This document shows, one piece after another, positions 48,663 to 58,017 of a DNA stretch of 64,000 bases. The translations under genes and the position numbers were made by a program. This DNA is from JBGASG01 sp046328035 (lineage in GTDB: Bacteria; Cyanobacteriota; Vampirovibrionia; Obscuribacterales; Obscuribacteraceae), in NCBI GenBank assembly GCA_046328035.1, contig JAXLXI010000020.1:1-64000 (forward strand). Reading direction: 5' to 3'. The notes below the pieces were generated by a model. The model saw nothing but the letters and a program-made list of their open reading frames with translations. It made no database searches and was not told the DNA's origin. Numbering within the stretch: the stretch's first letter is position 1; each line of letters opens with the position of its first letter.

Positions 48663-48849
48663 AAGGAAAACCTCCGCCCCTGGCAGTTTACAAGGGAATC
48701 CCGCTTAAATCGCCGATAGCGCCGATATATAGATTCGGCACGCGTTTGGCTCAATCTGCTAAGTGTAGCGCCTCGACCGGCTCCGTGACCGAAATGTTGA
48801 CGAGATCTTTATACGGAAAGATCGATAACTTAAAGAAGGGCGGCGCAGA

Positions 48850-50013
48850 TCAGGCGCCGGGCGTGAAGAGCCGGTTCATAAGAGCCCGTGCCGTAGGGCT
48901 CTGGGCGGTCACTTGCGGCGCCAATCGCAAGCCCTCGAAGTTAAGCGGTCCACCGCGGTACGAACGCAGCATCTGCTCCGCCTGCGCCCATTCAACCGGC
49001 TGGATGGCGATTGGTTCCAAGCCGACTTTGGGATTCCACTTGGACGTGACGCGCAGAGCCACACCCTCACCGGGTTGAGTCACCAGCGACTGCCACATCG
49101 AATCCGCGTTGCCCAATCCTTCTTTGCCGTTGCCGAAGACAATGACGTTGCCGTCATCGGCATGTGCCACCACTATTCCGCCTTTCTTCACCGCGCTGAA
49201 ATCCCCGGTGGAAAGCGTCAGATCGCCGTTCATGTGCGGGTGAGAAACATTGTCCGCATAGCGCCCGGAGCCGCACTTCCTGCCCGCTCGAGATGTTGTC
49301 GGCGCGCACGCGCCCCATAACGGTTCGACCGACTTTACTTCGCCCGCTTCGCCGGCGGCACCAAGTTTTCCACATGCGAAATTTGTTTCAATTGCCGGGC
49401 ACCAAATGTGGTATCAGTAGCGGCAAAGGCATCGCCGTTCATGCGATCGCCAAGTTTCAAAAGGTCGAAGTTGCCGAAGTTTTCCCTACCACCGCCAGAG
49501 TGCCCGGAACCGGTCCCCGGTATGAGAACCAATCGCCAAAGGTCTTGCGCTGCCAGACTTCCAGCCCCCGTCCGAAACCAGCCAGCCCCGGCGCCAGCCC
49601 ATAATGCCTCCCGGAGCACGGCCCCCGCCCTTGGCTCCAACCAGCGCCGCCGGCAGGGTTTCTATCATCAAGGCAGCTTCGCCGGCTATGCCGCGGCGGG
49701 CGATGCCGGCGCTCTGCTCGCGCTGCGTGTCAGTATCAGCGGCGGACGCCATCTGGATCAGGCTAAGTCCGCTGGTGGTCATGCGCGTCAGCTGGGTCAT
49801 GCCCGCGATACCGCGCCCCAGAACCGGCGCCCGCGAGCACAGCAGCCCCAGCCCTATGCCGACGCCGGTGGCGACGGCGCCTTTGGCGACCAGCGCGCCC
49901 CGATGGTTCTCCCAGTCGTTGGAGAGTTCATCCCAGACGGCTGTATGAATGGTGGGAAGCACCTTTCCCGCCACTGCCAGGTTATTTTCTACGGCTTGCC
50001 CTAAATCGCCCAA
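48850..50013 (-). pseudogene. frameshifted remnant of a larger protein gene
   Basis: Read on the minus strand, a plausible start at 50013 (MGDLGQAVENN) runs in one frame to about 49600: hydrophobic GVGIGLGLL, then RRGIAGEAALMIETLPAALVGA. The protein-like sequence then continues in a second frame (49640-49335: LAAQDLWRLVLIPG, FGNFDLLKLGDRMNG, KQISHVENLVPP) and returns to the first frame for its C-terminus (49233-48850: MNGDLTLSTGDFSAVKKGG, WNPKVGLEPIAIQP). At least two shifts break it. No family is recognised. The leaderless MGD- start resembles several proteins of the 55-64 kb block. Part of it (49486-50013) could still be made as a 175-residue protein. Confidence 0.5.
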
Positions 50014-50676
50014 GAACTACAAACTCAACTCAGAAGGTGGGGTGACTGATCTCATCCTAGAGATCTATAGGGGGCAAGTCACGGGTGAAACTACGAAAAA
50101 GCCGGGTCGGCGAAAGCCCATGGGTGCGGATTCTACGGCATTCCACAAAAATTTCACAAATAGTCCAGAAACTAAACATGCAATCCGCCTAACCTGATAG
50201 TCGAACCCCAAGCAAACAAGGCGAAGCTGGTACCTCCAGAAGCCGTCCCAATTCCGGCTTTTCGGACCTCACACTTACCAACCGGCAACGCTACGTTTGC
50301 AAAATCAAGTCCAACAGACACAGTTCGACCCCGGTTACGCAGTTTGCAGATAAGCTCGCCGCTTTCTCTGCCAAACCATTCCCCAATTTCTTAGCTGACC
50401 TGCGCGGATCTCCACCTACGTAGCAGAGTCGCAATCGACGGGCATCTCCCTCCTGTGCGCGCGCCCTTGCCCAATGCGCAGCACGCCCGGCCGATAGATA
50501 CGGGCCCGCATCCACCTAACCCATACAAACACGCACAGAGCTGACGCCCGTGAAGGTCGCCGCCGCCCGTCCAAATGGCAGCCGCACTTCCATCCCGAAA
50601 GCTCCGCCGCCGCCGCCATCGCTAGTGGTCGGCCGACACACCTCCCCTGAACAAGCGGAACAGGGAGACACCCCGC
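50014..50676. other. 663-bp region without a recognisable gene
   Basis: Frames here are short and look like shadows. Composition is less coding-like than the neighbours, and no strong hairpin or repeat is seen. It lies between two pseudogenes and probably belongs to the same decayed stretch. A Shine-Dalgarno-like agggag at about 50662 belongs to the response-regulator remnant that follows. Confidence 0.5.
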
Positions 50677-51347
50677 ATAAGGGCCAAAATTCTACTTGTG
50701 GAAGACGGTTCCAGACATGGCGCCGATTCTGGGCGCCTGGTTCAAGCACGAAAACGACATTGCCGAAACTGTCGGCACCGCCGAAGATGCCTGTACTACT
50801 AGCGTCATTCGACTTTGATGTAATCGTCCTCGACTGGGACTGCCCGGCATGGACGGACTGGAGATGTGCCGCCAATATCGCAATCAAGGCGGCACCATCC
50901 CGATTATCTTTTTATCCGCACGCTGCGAAGTCGCGCAGAAAACCGCCGCTTTAGATAGTGGTGCCGACGACTTCCTGGCGAAACCTTTTGATCCCCGCGA
51001 ACTGAGCTCCCGCATTCGCAGCGTGTTGCGCAGACCGCAACCGCTGCTGCCCACGGCACTGGCATTTGAAGATGTGATTCTCGATACTAAAAAACGCACC
51101 GTCACGCCGGCGGTCGCACAATCGAAGTGATGCCGAAGCAATGCGCGCTGCTCGAATTTTTGTTGCCGCTCTATCAGCCGTTCAGCGCGTCTGCGTTGCT
51201 GAACGGCGTGTGGTCCAGCGATTCGGGCTCGGCAGAGTCCGTGCGCACCTGCGTCAAAACACCGCGCCGCCAACTGGCGCAAATCGGCAAAGAAGACTTT
51301 TGAAGACCGACCTCAGGCAAGGATATTTCATCGGCTCAGCTACTTAG
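50677..51347 (+). pseudogene. decayed OmpR/PhoB-type response regulator gene
   Basis: The pieces of a winged-helix response regulator are present in order but in changing frames: AKILLVED (50683, with ATA where the start codon would be), MAPILGAWFKHEND (50717), DFDVIVLDWD (50811), the receiver rest MDGLEMCRQYRNQGG to LAKPFDPREL (50849-51010), a winged-helix start IEVMPKQCALLEFL (51121) and the end LKTDLRQGYFIG up to TAG 51347. At least five single-base shifts separate them. The layout parallels the intact regulator at 53660, which lies downstream of a TPR gene. The gene cannot yield a full product. Confidence 0.8.
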
Positions 51348-51414
51348 TTGTTTAACTGCCCGACCTGGGCGCAAGGGATGGCATCCAGGGTTTTAGTTTT
51401 GAGGAACACAAGAA

Positions 51415-53583
51415 ATGTTTGATCAAAAGGACACGGAAGCTTGGAGCAGAATGCTGGTTTCGACGCTGCGCAGCAGCGGACAATTCAGCGATGAAGGCAC
51501 CGTGGCATTAGTAGAATGCCGAGCCATGTTTGCCAATCTGCGCCGCTACCGCGACGACGCGCTGCTCGGTGAGCAAGCGCCCCGCCAGATGGAAGCCTAC
51601 CGCCACGTTAAGGCATTGCCGGGCGCCACCGCCGAAGGTGTCGTCCCCGACCACTTCCCCGTCACCGCAGGCAGTGCGCGCACCCGCGACGAAAACGGCC
51701 GCTGGGCACCGCGAGCACAGAAGAAAACCGTGTCGCCGAGCGCCATTACTAAGAATCAGAGAGCCTCCAAGAAAAAGAACAAATCCGATGTCGACGAGAT
51801 GACCCTCTCCGAGATCGCCCATGCGCTCGAAGACGCGCTTTCGGCCACCAAAGGTGTGTCGCCCTTCTTCGGCGGCAAGGCAGCTCCCGCCGATAAGCGC
51901 GAACCTAAGTTTCCGACCGCGGAAGAGTACATGCGCGACTACGCATGCGCGCCGGATTTTGCCGTCGTTGACTGCGCCGCCGCCTGGGGCGTCAACGCCG
52001 ACAACAGCGACTGGCACGCCGCCGATACCACCAGCGACATGGGCGGCATCGGCACGCGCAGCGGCAAGACCACCGCTGGACTGACGATAGTTTCGCCATC
52101 CGCATTGACTATCGAAGATGATGCCACCATCGACGAAGACGACATTCCTCAGTTTGCCTTCGATGAAAACGGCAACTTGTGCGCCTTCATGCTGGCCGGC
52201 TTGATCTGGTCGAGCGCCGACGGCTACGTGTGGACCTCTCAACGCAACGGGCGCCAGTACCGCATCAAGGGACACGTCTCACTGGAATCGGACGGCACAT
52301 TGCAATTCGAGAATCGGGTGCCCGTACGCACGAGTCCCTTCGAAAACGAACACGAAATTACTATCGAAGACCTGACTTCGCCGCACGCGGCGCGCCGCAT
52401 TCAGTGGGCAACCACGACGCCCACGGTGTACGCGGCACCGACTCGCGCCACAGAGCCTGCGCCAACGCCGACGGCGGCGCAGTTCACTCCGGCGCCCGCA
52501 CCGGCGCAGTTCACTCCCACCATGCCCGCGTCTGAATACTCGCCGGCAACGGCATTTGCCTGCGCGTCCTACGCCCAACTGGGGGAAACTCAACCGATCC
52601 CGCCGCTGCCATATCGCGGCGACGAGCAGGTAAACTCCGGGCATCAGGTTCCCTGCCCACCACCGGCAATGCCCAATCCGCCGCATCTGGAAAGCATGTC
52701 TGCCGACCAGACGGTGTCGGTCGAACTGCTGATGCCCATGCCCCCGGGCGAGATCATGTCGGACGAAGAAGCAGTCTCCATGGAGAAGATTCTCTTCGAG
52801 GCACGCGAGAAAAATTCGCGCTCGTACCAGCGCCGCCGGCTGAAAACACTCGATGAATACATCAAACCGAAACGTCCCGGCGTCAAACATCGCATGCAGG
52901 TAGCGTGGGAAACGTTCCATGCCCGCACCAGCGTCGCCGCCATCGGCACCATATGCGGCGCCAAAAGCATCCACCTGATTCCACACCTGGAGACTCTGGC
53001 TCGCATCACACAAGAGGCACGCTTGCTCGATGCAGCGCAGGTCTATCACTGGCGCGCGCTCACTTTGCGCGAGCACCACTATGGTGAGAAACACCCCTCA
53101 CGCGCCGGGAATCTGGAAGGGCTGGCGAAGATTTACTACGAACGGTCCCATTACTCGGAAGCGGCTGCGCTTTTCGACGAAGCGATCAACCTGCGCCTGC
53201 GCAATTTAATTGCGTCGCAGAACGTCCCGATCGCCAAGGGTGGCCGCCGCGCCGCCGACAAGGCTTGCGAAACGGAACTGCTCGGCGTCCTCGCCGCCAT
53301 CAACGACCTGGCGCAAATGTACGCCGAACAAGAAGACTACATGCGTGCCGACCAGCACTTCAAACGCGCCGTCGAAATCTGGAACAACCTGCCCATGTCC
53401 GCAACAGCGTCACTGTGTGCATTGATGCATACAATCCTGCGCAATTACAAAGCGGTGCTTTTCAGCTGCGACAAAATCGACGAAGCCAGAGCCCTTGATG
53501 CTCAAACCTACTGGCTGCGGCGCTTTGCCAATCGCCGCTTGAAAAGAAGCAAAAAGGAATCGCCTCTAGCTTATGAATACTAA
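51415..53583 (+). CDS. large TPR protein with N-terminal unknown region
   Basis: 722 residues, no signal peptide. Residues 1-420 match nothing I recognise and include Lys-rich (115-125) and Ala/Pro/Thr-rich (340-385) linkers. A small beta segment (about 235-315) lies between them. The C-terminal third (about 500-705) is TPR of the kinesin-light-chain type: LDAAQVYHWRALTLREHHYGEKHP, YSEAAALFDEAINLR and YMRADQHFKRAVEIW. A ribosome site (gagg) lies upstream of ATG 51415. It is immediately upstream of, or overlapping, the response regulator gene, which suggests a shared transcript and perhaps a shared pathway. Role unknown. Confidence 0.8.
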   Translation: MFDQKDTEAWSRMLVSTLRSSGQFSDEGTVALVECRAMFANLRRYRDDALLGEQAPRQMEAYRHVKALPGATAEGVVPDHFPVTAGSARTRDENGRWAPRAQKKTVSPSAITKNQRASKKKNKSDVDEMTLSEIAHALEDALSATKGVSPFFGGKAAPADKREPKFPTAEEYMRDYACAPDFAVVDCAAAWGVNADNSDWHAADTTSDMGGIGTRSGKTTAGLTIVSPSALTIEDDATIDEDDIPQFAFDENGNLCAFMLAGLIWSSADGYVWTSQRNGRQYRIKGHVSLESDGTLQFENRVPVRTSPFENEHEITIEDLTSPHAARRIQWATTTPTVYAAPTRATEPAPTPTAAQFTPAPAPAQFTPTMPASEYSPATAFACASYAQLGETQPIPPLPYRGDEQVNSGHQVPCPPPAMPNPPHLESMSADQTVSVELLMPMPPGEIMSDEEAVSMEKILFEAREKNSRSYQRRRLKTLDEYIKPKRPGVKHRMQVAWETFHARTSVAAIGTICGAKSIHLIPHLETLARITQEARLLDAAQVYHWRALTLREHHYGEKHPSRAGNLEGLAKIYYERSHYSEAAALFDEAINLRLRNLIASQNVPIAKGGRRAADKACETELLGVLAAINDLAQMYAEQEDYMRADQHFKRAVEIWNNLPMSATASLCALMHTILRNYKAVLFSCDKIDEARALDAQTYWLRRFANRRLKRSKKESPLAYEY

Positions 53584-53659
53584 ATTGCTCAACTCAAGAA
53601 AATTGTCGCCGTGGGCTTTATCATTAGCTACGCGACATTCGGAGTCGATGGTTGCCCCC

Positions 53660-54343
53660 ATGGCAAAGATCCTGTTTCTTGAAGACGATGACAAAGTCGC
53701 GGACGCGGTCGAAAGCGCTCTGCACAGCGAACGCCACACGGTCGAGCGCACCGCCAGCGGAGAAGATGCGCTGACGCGTGCGACGGTCTCCGACTACGAT
53801 CTGATCATTCTCGACTGGACCGTGCCCGATGTGTCGGGCGTCGATGTTTGCCAGCGCTTCCGCGCCGAAGGCGGCACAACGCCCGTCTTGATGTTGACTG
53901 GCAAGCACCTCATCTCAGAGAAGGTGACGGCTCTCGATGCCGGTGCTGATGACTACCTGACCAAACCGTTCAACATTCAAGAGTTCATGGCCCGGGTGCG
54001 GGCACTGCTGCGCCGGCGCGGCAGCGGCTATGACACCGGACAACTGGTGGTCGGCGAACTCAAACTCGACGTCAAGACATTCACCGTCACATACGGCGGA
54101 CAAAATGTTTCACTGATACCGAAAGAGTTCGCGATCCTGGAGTTATTGATGACGTATCCGGGCGTTGTGTTCAGCCACGAAGCCATATTCAGGCGCCTGT
54201 GGAAATCGGACGAAGCGACCTCCCCCGAAATCGTGCGCACCCATTTGAAAAATCTGCGCAAGAAGATTGAAGCCGTGGGCGCTGCCTCACCGATTGAAAC
54301 CGTCCATGGTGTCGGCTACAAATTGCTCAAGCCGAACAGCTAA
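53660..54343 (+). CDS. OmpR/PhoB-family response regulator
   Basis: About 227 residues from ATG 53660. The receiver (1-120) has Glu8-Asp9-Asp10, phospho-acceptor Asp52 in LILDWTVPD-like IILDWTVPD, and Lys in LTKPF. The C-terminal winged-helix DNA-binding domain (about 130-225) contains LIPKEFAILELLMTYPG, RTHLKNLRKKIEA and the family end VHGVGYKL. The frame is open from ATG 53573, which overlaps the end of the TPR gene, but those 29 extra residues are not part of the domain. No cognate kinase adjoins it. The nearest is the membrane kinase at 58018, which lacks its own receiver and is a reasonable candidate. Confidence 0.92.
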   Translation: MAKILFLEDDDKVADAVESALHSERHTVERTASGEDALTRATVSDYDLIILDWTVPDVSGVDVCQRFRAEGGTTPVLMLTGKHLISEKVTALDAGADDYLTKPFNIQEFMARVRALLRRRGSGYDTGQLVVGELKLDVKTFTVTYGGQNVSLIPKEFAILELLMTYPGVVFSHEAIFRRLWKSDEATSPEIVRTHLKNLRKKIEAVGAASPIETVHGVGYKLLKPNS

Positions 54344-54347
54344 GCGC

Positions 54348-55412
54348 TCAAGCCGCTCTCTTCGTCGACTGGTCGATTTCTTCAATGTACGACAGGAATG
54401 CCATCAATCTGATTTCGTTCTGATTGAGACCGGTGCGCCGCTTCTTTTCCGGAGCTAGTTCGCGCATCACAGCCGGCAACACACCTTCCTCGGCGTGCGA
54501 CAGAATTGCTGAATGAATATAGCTGCCGCGGCACACTGCCGGGGTATTGTTGAGAGCCGCGGCGACTTCCTTAATCGAAGCGACCATAAAGCGTTTCTTC
54601 GCAGTCTTGCTGAGATCCTCAGCCATCTGAGCCAGCTTCGCCAGCGCCAGCACACTGCCGCGCCACGTGCGGAAGTCTTTGGCCGTCACCGTGACACCGG
54701 TAATCGCGAACAGATAACTGTTGACGTCGGATGAGTTGACCGGGACGCTGTCGCCGCTGTCATTGCGGTATGAGAAAAGAAACTCACTGCCGCTGCGCTC
54801 ACAATCCGCGATGACGGAAGCCAGGTCATCGTCGACGCAGCGCACGTCGACTTGTTTGCCTGACTTGCCTTTAAAACTGAAACTCAACCCGTCATCGCCG
54901 CGCGACACATGCTCAGCACTTAATGTGGTGGCACCGCGCGAATCATTGGCAGCCAGGTACTGTTTGTTGCCGACACGTACGCTCACCTTGTCCATAAGCC
55001 GAACCACAGCCGCGACCACCCGCGTTTTTTCAAGCCCATCAAGTCGCAGGTCCGCCTGCACCCGCCGGCGGATGGCAGGAAGATAGCTGGCGAACAACTG
55101 CAAGCGACCGTACTTGTGCGCGGCGCTTACTTCGTGCCATCGCGGGTGGTACAAATATTGTTTGCGCCCGGCGTCATCGAACCCCGTCGCCTGAATATGT
55201 CCGTCGGCATCGACGCAAATCCAGACATTCTTCCACGCAGGTGGTATCACAAGCTCGGCAATTCGCTGTCGCGTCTCCCGGCGAGAAACAATGCGTCCGT
55301 CGGGACTGAGGTACTTGAAGCCCTTGCCGCATTTTTGCCGCCGATAACCGACGCTAAAGTCCTGAATATAGACCAGCCCGGCATTTAATGCACGAGCTTG
55401 CATATCGTTCAT
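54348..55412 (-). CDS. DNA topoisomerase IB
   Basis: 354 residues of the bacterial/poxviral type IB family, which relaxes supercoils through a 3'-phosphotyrosine link. The N-terminal domain (about 15-100) has YRRQKCGKGFKYLSPDG and IPPAWKNVWIC. The catalytic domain contains KTRVVAAVVRLMDKVSVRVGN with the first Arg, a Lys in FKGKSGKQ, DFRTWRGS with another conserved Arg, and the nucleophile Tyr298 in CRGSYIHSAI. The length matches bacterial members. ATG 55412 lies within a 15-bp perfect inverted repeat, so translation start may be occluded in the RNA. It is convergent with the response regulator, with 4 bp between stops. Confidence 0.93.
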   Translation of the reverse strand: MNDMQARALNAGLVYIQDFSVGYRRQKCGKGFKYLSPDGRIVSRRETRQRIAELVIPPAWKNVWICVDADGHIQATGFDDAGRKQYLYHPRWHEVSAAHKYGRLQLFASYLPAIRRRVQADLRLDGLEKTRVVAAVVRLMDKVSVRVGNKQYLAANDSRGATTLSAEHVSRGDDGLSFSFKGKSGKQVDVRCVDDDLASVIADCERSGSEFLFSYRNDSGDSVPVNSSDVNSYLFAITGVTVTAKDFRTWRGSVLALAKLAQMAEDLSKTAKKRFMVASIKEVAAALNNTPAVCRGSYIHSAILSHAEEGVLPAVMRELAPEKKRRTGLNQNEIRLMAFLSYIEEIDQSTKRAA

Positions 55413-55455
55413 ACGAGTTATCCCTTTGCCATGACATGACAGGGATAACTCGTAT
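55411..55455 (-). promoter_or_regulatory. 15-bp perfect inverted repeat at the topoisomerase start
   Basis: atacgagttatccct (55411-55425) and agggataactcgtat (55441-55455) are perfectly complementary, with a 15-nt loop. In the minus-strand RNA the stem covers the ribosome-binding region and touches the start codon (55410-55412). It could be an RNA switch on translation or a DNA operator. The sequence just upstream contains ggaacctgat, which recalls part of a TPP riboswitch, but the other conserved parts are absent. Confidence 0.5.
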
Positions 55456-55521
55456 CAGGTTCCAACGGCTGGGGCATTGCCTTCATCAGGATCAATCGGC
55501 CGGCTGTATGCCGTTTCCTCC

Positions 55522-55559
55522 CTTAGTGAAAATCAACACTAGTGTTGATTTTCACTAAG
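55522..55559. repeat. palindromic repeat element, copy C (perfect 38-bp palindrome)
   Basis: CTTAGTGAAAATCAACACT (55522-55540) is followed directly by its exact reverse complement to 55559, with no loop. It stands 6 bp beyond the stop of the EF-hand gene on the minus strand. It is the best-preserved copy of the family seen at 12022-12140 and 26950-27012. There is no T-run after it, so it is not a classical terminator. Confidence 0.8.
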
Positions 55560-55565
55560 AGACTA

Positions 55566-56360
55566 TTAGGGTCGGCGCTTGCCGCCGGCAGTTCCCTGAA
55601 GCGTGACGCCCGCGCCGCCGCTGGCGGCACCGCCTCCCCAGCCACCGCCTTCGCCCGGCTCAGGTTGAGGTCCATCCTGCCCGCGTCCCACCGGCAGCTT
55701 ATCATTGCCGGGCGTGGTCTTTTTGTTGACGAACACCTTCACTTCTTTGACCACGACTGAGTCCTTGAGGCGCGACTCCATGCCGGCTATATCCGGCAGC
55801 TCAACCGACTTGCGCATCCCGTAATTCACTATGTCATTACTGGTGATGGCATCCTTATTCTGCGACTGGGCACTGATCTCGTCATAGTGCGCCACCAGAT
55901 AACCGAGTTGTGCCTTCTGCTCAGGCGTCAGTTTCACATTCGCCGCGGTCGATGCCCGCTCCAGTTCTTCGCGAGAAACCGCGCCGCCGCCCGGCTTCAC
56001 CTTAGCCATCAGGTCGTCGATCTTCTTCTCATTGAAGGTGCGCAGCATCGCATTTTCACTGCCGATGTCTTTCCAGTTAGTGCGCAGGTTCGACAGGTCG
56101 GAGCGGCTGATGCCGTCCTTTTGATCTTGGCCGTCCAGATTGCGAATCGATTGAAAGTCAGCTTGCAACTCATTGGCGGCGCGCTCATTGACCTTCTCGC
56201 CACTGCCGCGAAATTTCAGTTCCGCGGCTTTCAGCTCGACCAACGAGAGGTCGCCACTGCCATCGGTGTCGGCACTATCGAATATGCGCTCGGCAACAGA
56301 TGGAAACGACGGTGAAGAAACACGACCCGGTCTGACTTGCTGTTCGACTGCGTTGCCCAT
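55566..56360 (-). CDS. EF-hand-like protein with Gly-rich tail
   Basis: About 264 residues from ATG 56360 (ribosome site aggaagg, 8 nt). TTG 56369 is less likely. An EF-hand loop is clear near residue 30 (DTDGSGDLSLVEL, with D-x-D-x-S-G and a final Glu). A second, weaker loop occurs near residue 77 (DGQDQKDGISRSDL), and another helix-loop near 105-150 (GGGAVSREELERA). The C-terminus is Gly/Pro-rich and basic. There is no signal peptide, so calcium binding would be cytoplasmic unless an unusual export route exists. It starts MGN, like the MGD/MGK/MGS starts of other proteins in this block. A perfect palindrome follows its stop. Confidence 0.75.
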   Translation of the reverse strand: MGNAVEQQVRPGRVSSPSFPSVAERIFDSADTDGSGDLSLVELKAAELKFRGSGEKVNERAANELQADFQSIRNLDGQDQKDGISRSDLSNLRTNWKDIGSENAMLRTFNEKKIDDLMAKVKPGGGAVSREELERASTAANVKLTPEQKAQLGYLVAHYDEISAQSQNKDAITSNDIVNYGMRKSVELPDIAGMESRLKDSVVVKEVKVFVNKKTTPGNDKLPVGRGQDGPQPEPGEGGGWGGGAASGGAGVTLQGTAGGKRRP

Positions 56361-56472
56361 TGCAAGCACCTTCCTGTAGTTGGTTGCTGTTTTAGTAAGG
56401 GCGCAACGGGTGGGGTTGTTGCGCTTTGACAGGCTAGTTGGAAGTTGTTATCGAGCTGTTAAATGCGTCAGG

Positions 56473-58011
56473 CTATTTGATGCTCAACGTAGACATCGTG
56501 CCGTCCGCAAGCTTGAACACGCGGATACGGTGATTGTTGGAGTCGGCTACGTAGAGTTTTTCGCCGGCGACCGAAAGCCCGGTGGGCGAACACATTTGCG
56601 GAAAGTCGCCGTCGACATAGCCCGGGTGCCCGCAACCGCACAGCGTCGCGGTCTGCCCGGTCGTCTGATCAACGGTCTTGATCTTGTGATTGAAACTGTC
56701 GGATACGTACAGCAATCCGTTGCCGACGGCAATACCGAGCGGATGCTGCAACAACGCCTGCTTGCGGTCTCCATCCTTGTCGCCGTATTCAAATAGACCT
56801 TTGCCGACCAGCGTGTCGACTTCTTTGCTTTTGACGTCCAGCCTGCGCACCGAACTGCTCTCACTGTCCACGAAAAACAGTTTGTCGCCGCTCAGGCAAA
56901 GCCCCTCTGGTTGGGCGAGTTCGGCGACTTCACCGACGCCGTCCTTGAGACCTTCGGTGCCACTACCGGCAATGACATGCGCCGAATTGTCATCCAGACC
57001 GAGTTGCCATATTTTGTGCGTGCCGTTCATCGAGACATACAGCTGATTTCCCTGCGCCACCACATCGCTGGGGCGATCGAAGTCGATGCCGTCATGCGCA
57101 GCGGTGACGTGCCCTTGTTTCTCGCCGCGCGCGAATGTGGAAACCGTGCCGGCATCCAGATCAACCACTCTGATGGCACCATTACCGGTATCGGCGACGT
57201 ACAGTTTCTTCCCCAGCTTGCAGAATCCGGTCGGCTCATTGAAGCACGCGGTTTTGAAGTCACCGTCCGCATCTCCGGCGGTTCCCGCGCCGATCACCTT
57301 CTCGATTTTGCCGTCCAGCGTCGTGATCAGCAAACGATTGTGTCCGGTATCGCTGACAAACAGCCGGTTGCCATCGGCGGCGAGCACCTTCGATGGAAAA
57401 CTCAGAACCGCAGCACCTTTGCGAGAAACCGTTTGCACGGGCGGCGTCTTCTTGAGCGTCTCCTTGGAATCGGCGACCAGCATGCGAATCGCGCGATCGA
57501 GAATGGCCACCTTGCTGTCACCGGAACACTCGCCAACAATCTTGCCCGCCGGGTTTATCAGCACCAGCGTCGGCCAAGCCTTGGCGCCATAACTTTCCCA
57601 GACGGTGGCGTCGGCATCGTTGCAGACGGGATGCGCCACGTTGTACTTGTCGATGCAGTCGCGGATGTAGCCGTCTTCCTTCTCGTTGGCGTATTTGCCC
57701 GAGTGGACGGTGATCACCTGCACCAGATCTGGATAGCGCCGCTCGATCGACTTGATGAACGGCATGATGTGGATGCAATTGACGCATGAATAAGTCGAAA
57801 AATCGAGGAGGACAATTTTGCCGCGCAGGTCCTGGAGGGTGAGCGGTTTTTCGGTGTTGACCCAGCTTTTCACGCCCTTCAACTCGGGCGCCTCGCGCTG
57901 CATCGACTCCATGGTCTGGCGAAACGAGTCCTGCGAGCACCCGCCCAGGACAAGCAGGGCAAGCATCATGGTGAAAGTGGCGACTATAGAACGGGCATAT
58001 TGCAATTGCAT
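56473..58011 (-). CDS. thioredoxin-like NHL-repeat lipoprotein
   Basis: About 512 residues from ATG 58011. The frame is open to 58212 but the extra part lacks a signal. A lipoprotein signal peptide ends in the lipobox LGGC (Cys at about 25). A thioredoxin-like domain (about 45-180) has YSCVNCIHIMPF, a C-V-N-C active site as in NHLRC2-type proteins, with the cis-Pro segment AWPTLVLI. NHL beta-propeller repeats then run to the end (about 205-510): LFVSDTGHNRL, LYVADTGNGAIRV, LYVSDSFNHKI and LYVADSNNHRIRV. It is probably anchored on the periplasmic or outer face and may act in thiol redox. It is divergent from a membrane histidine kinase, with 6 bp between starts. Confidence 0.88.
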   Translation of the reverse strand: MQLQYARSIVATFTMMLALLVLGGCSQDSFRQTMESMQREAPELKGVKSWVNTEKPLTLQDLRGKIVLLDFSTYSCVNCIHIMPFIKSIERRYPDLVQVITVHSGKYANEKEDGYIRDCIDKYNVAHPVCNDADATVWESYGAKAWPTLVLINPAGKIVGECSGDSKVAILDRAIRMLVADSKETLKKTPPVQTVSRKGAAVLSFPSKVLAADGNRLFVSDTGHNRLLITTLDGKIEKVIGAGTAGDADGDFKTACFNEPTGFCKLGKKLYVADTGNGAIRVVDLDAGTVSTFARGEKQGHVTAAHDGIDFDRPSDVVAQGNQLYVSMNGTHKIWQLGLDDNSAHVIAGSGTEGLKDGVGEVAELAQPEGLCLSGDKLFFVDSESSSVRRLDVKSKEVDTLVGKGLFEYGDKDGDRKQALLQHPLGIAVGNGLLYVSDSFNHKIKTVDQTTGQTATLCGCGHPGYVDGDFPQMCSPTGLSVAGEKLYVADSNNHRIRVFKLADGTMSTLSIK

Positions 58012-58017
58012 ACATCG

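Noticed and set aside
53573..53659. N-terminal extension of the response regulator
   Set aside because: The 29 extra residues precede the receiver's first strand, have no domain pattern and overlap the end of the TPR gene; the ATG at 53660 begins the domain directly.
55411..55530. TPP riboswitch upstream of topoisomerase IB
   Set aside because: Only a ggaacctgat-like piece fits; the CUGAGA element and the paired 3' block are absent, and the downstream gene is not a thiamine gene.
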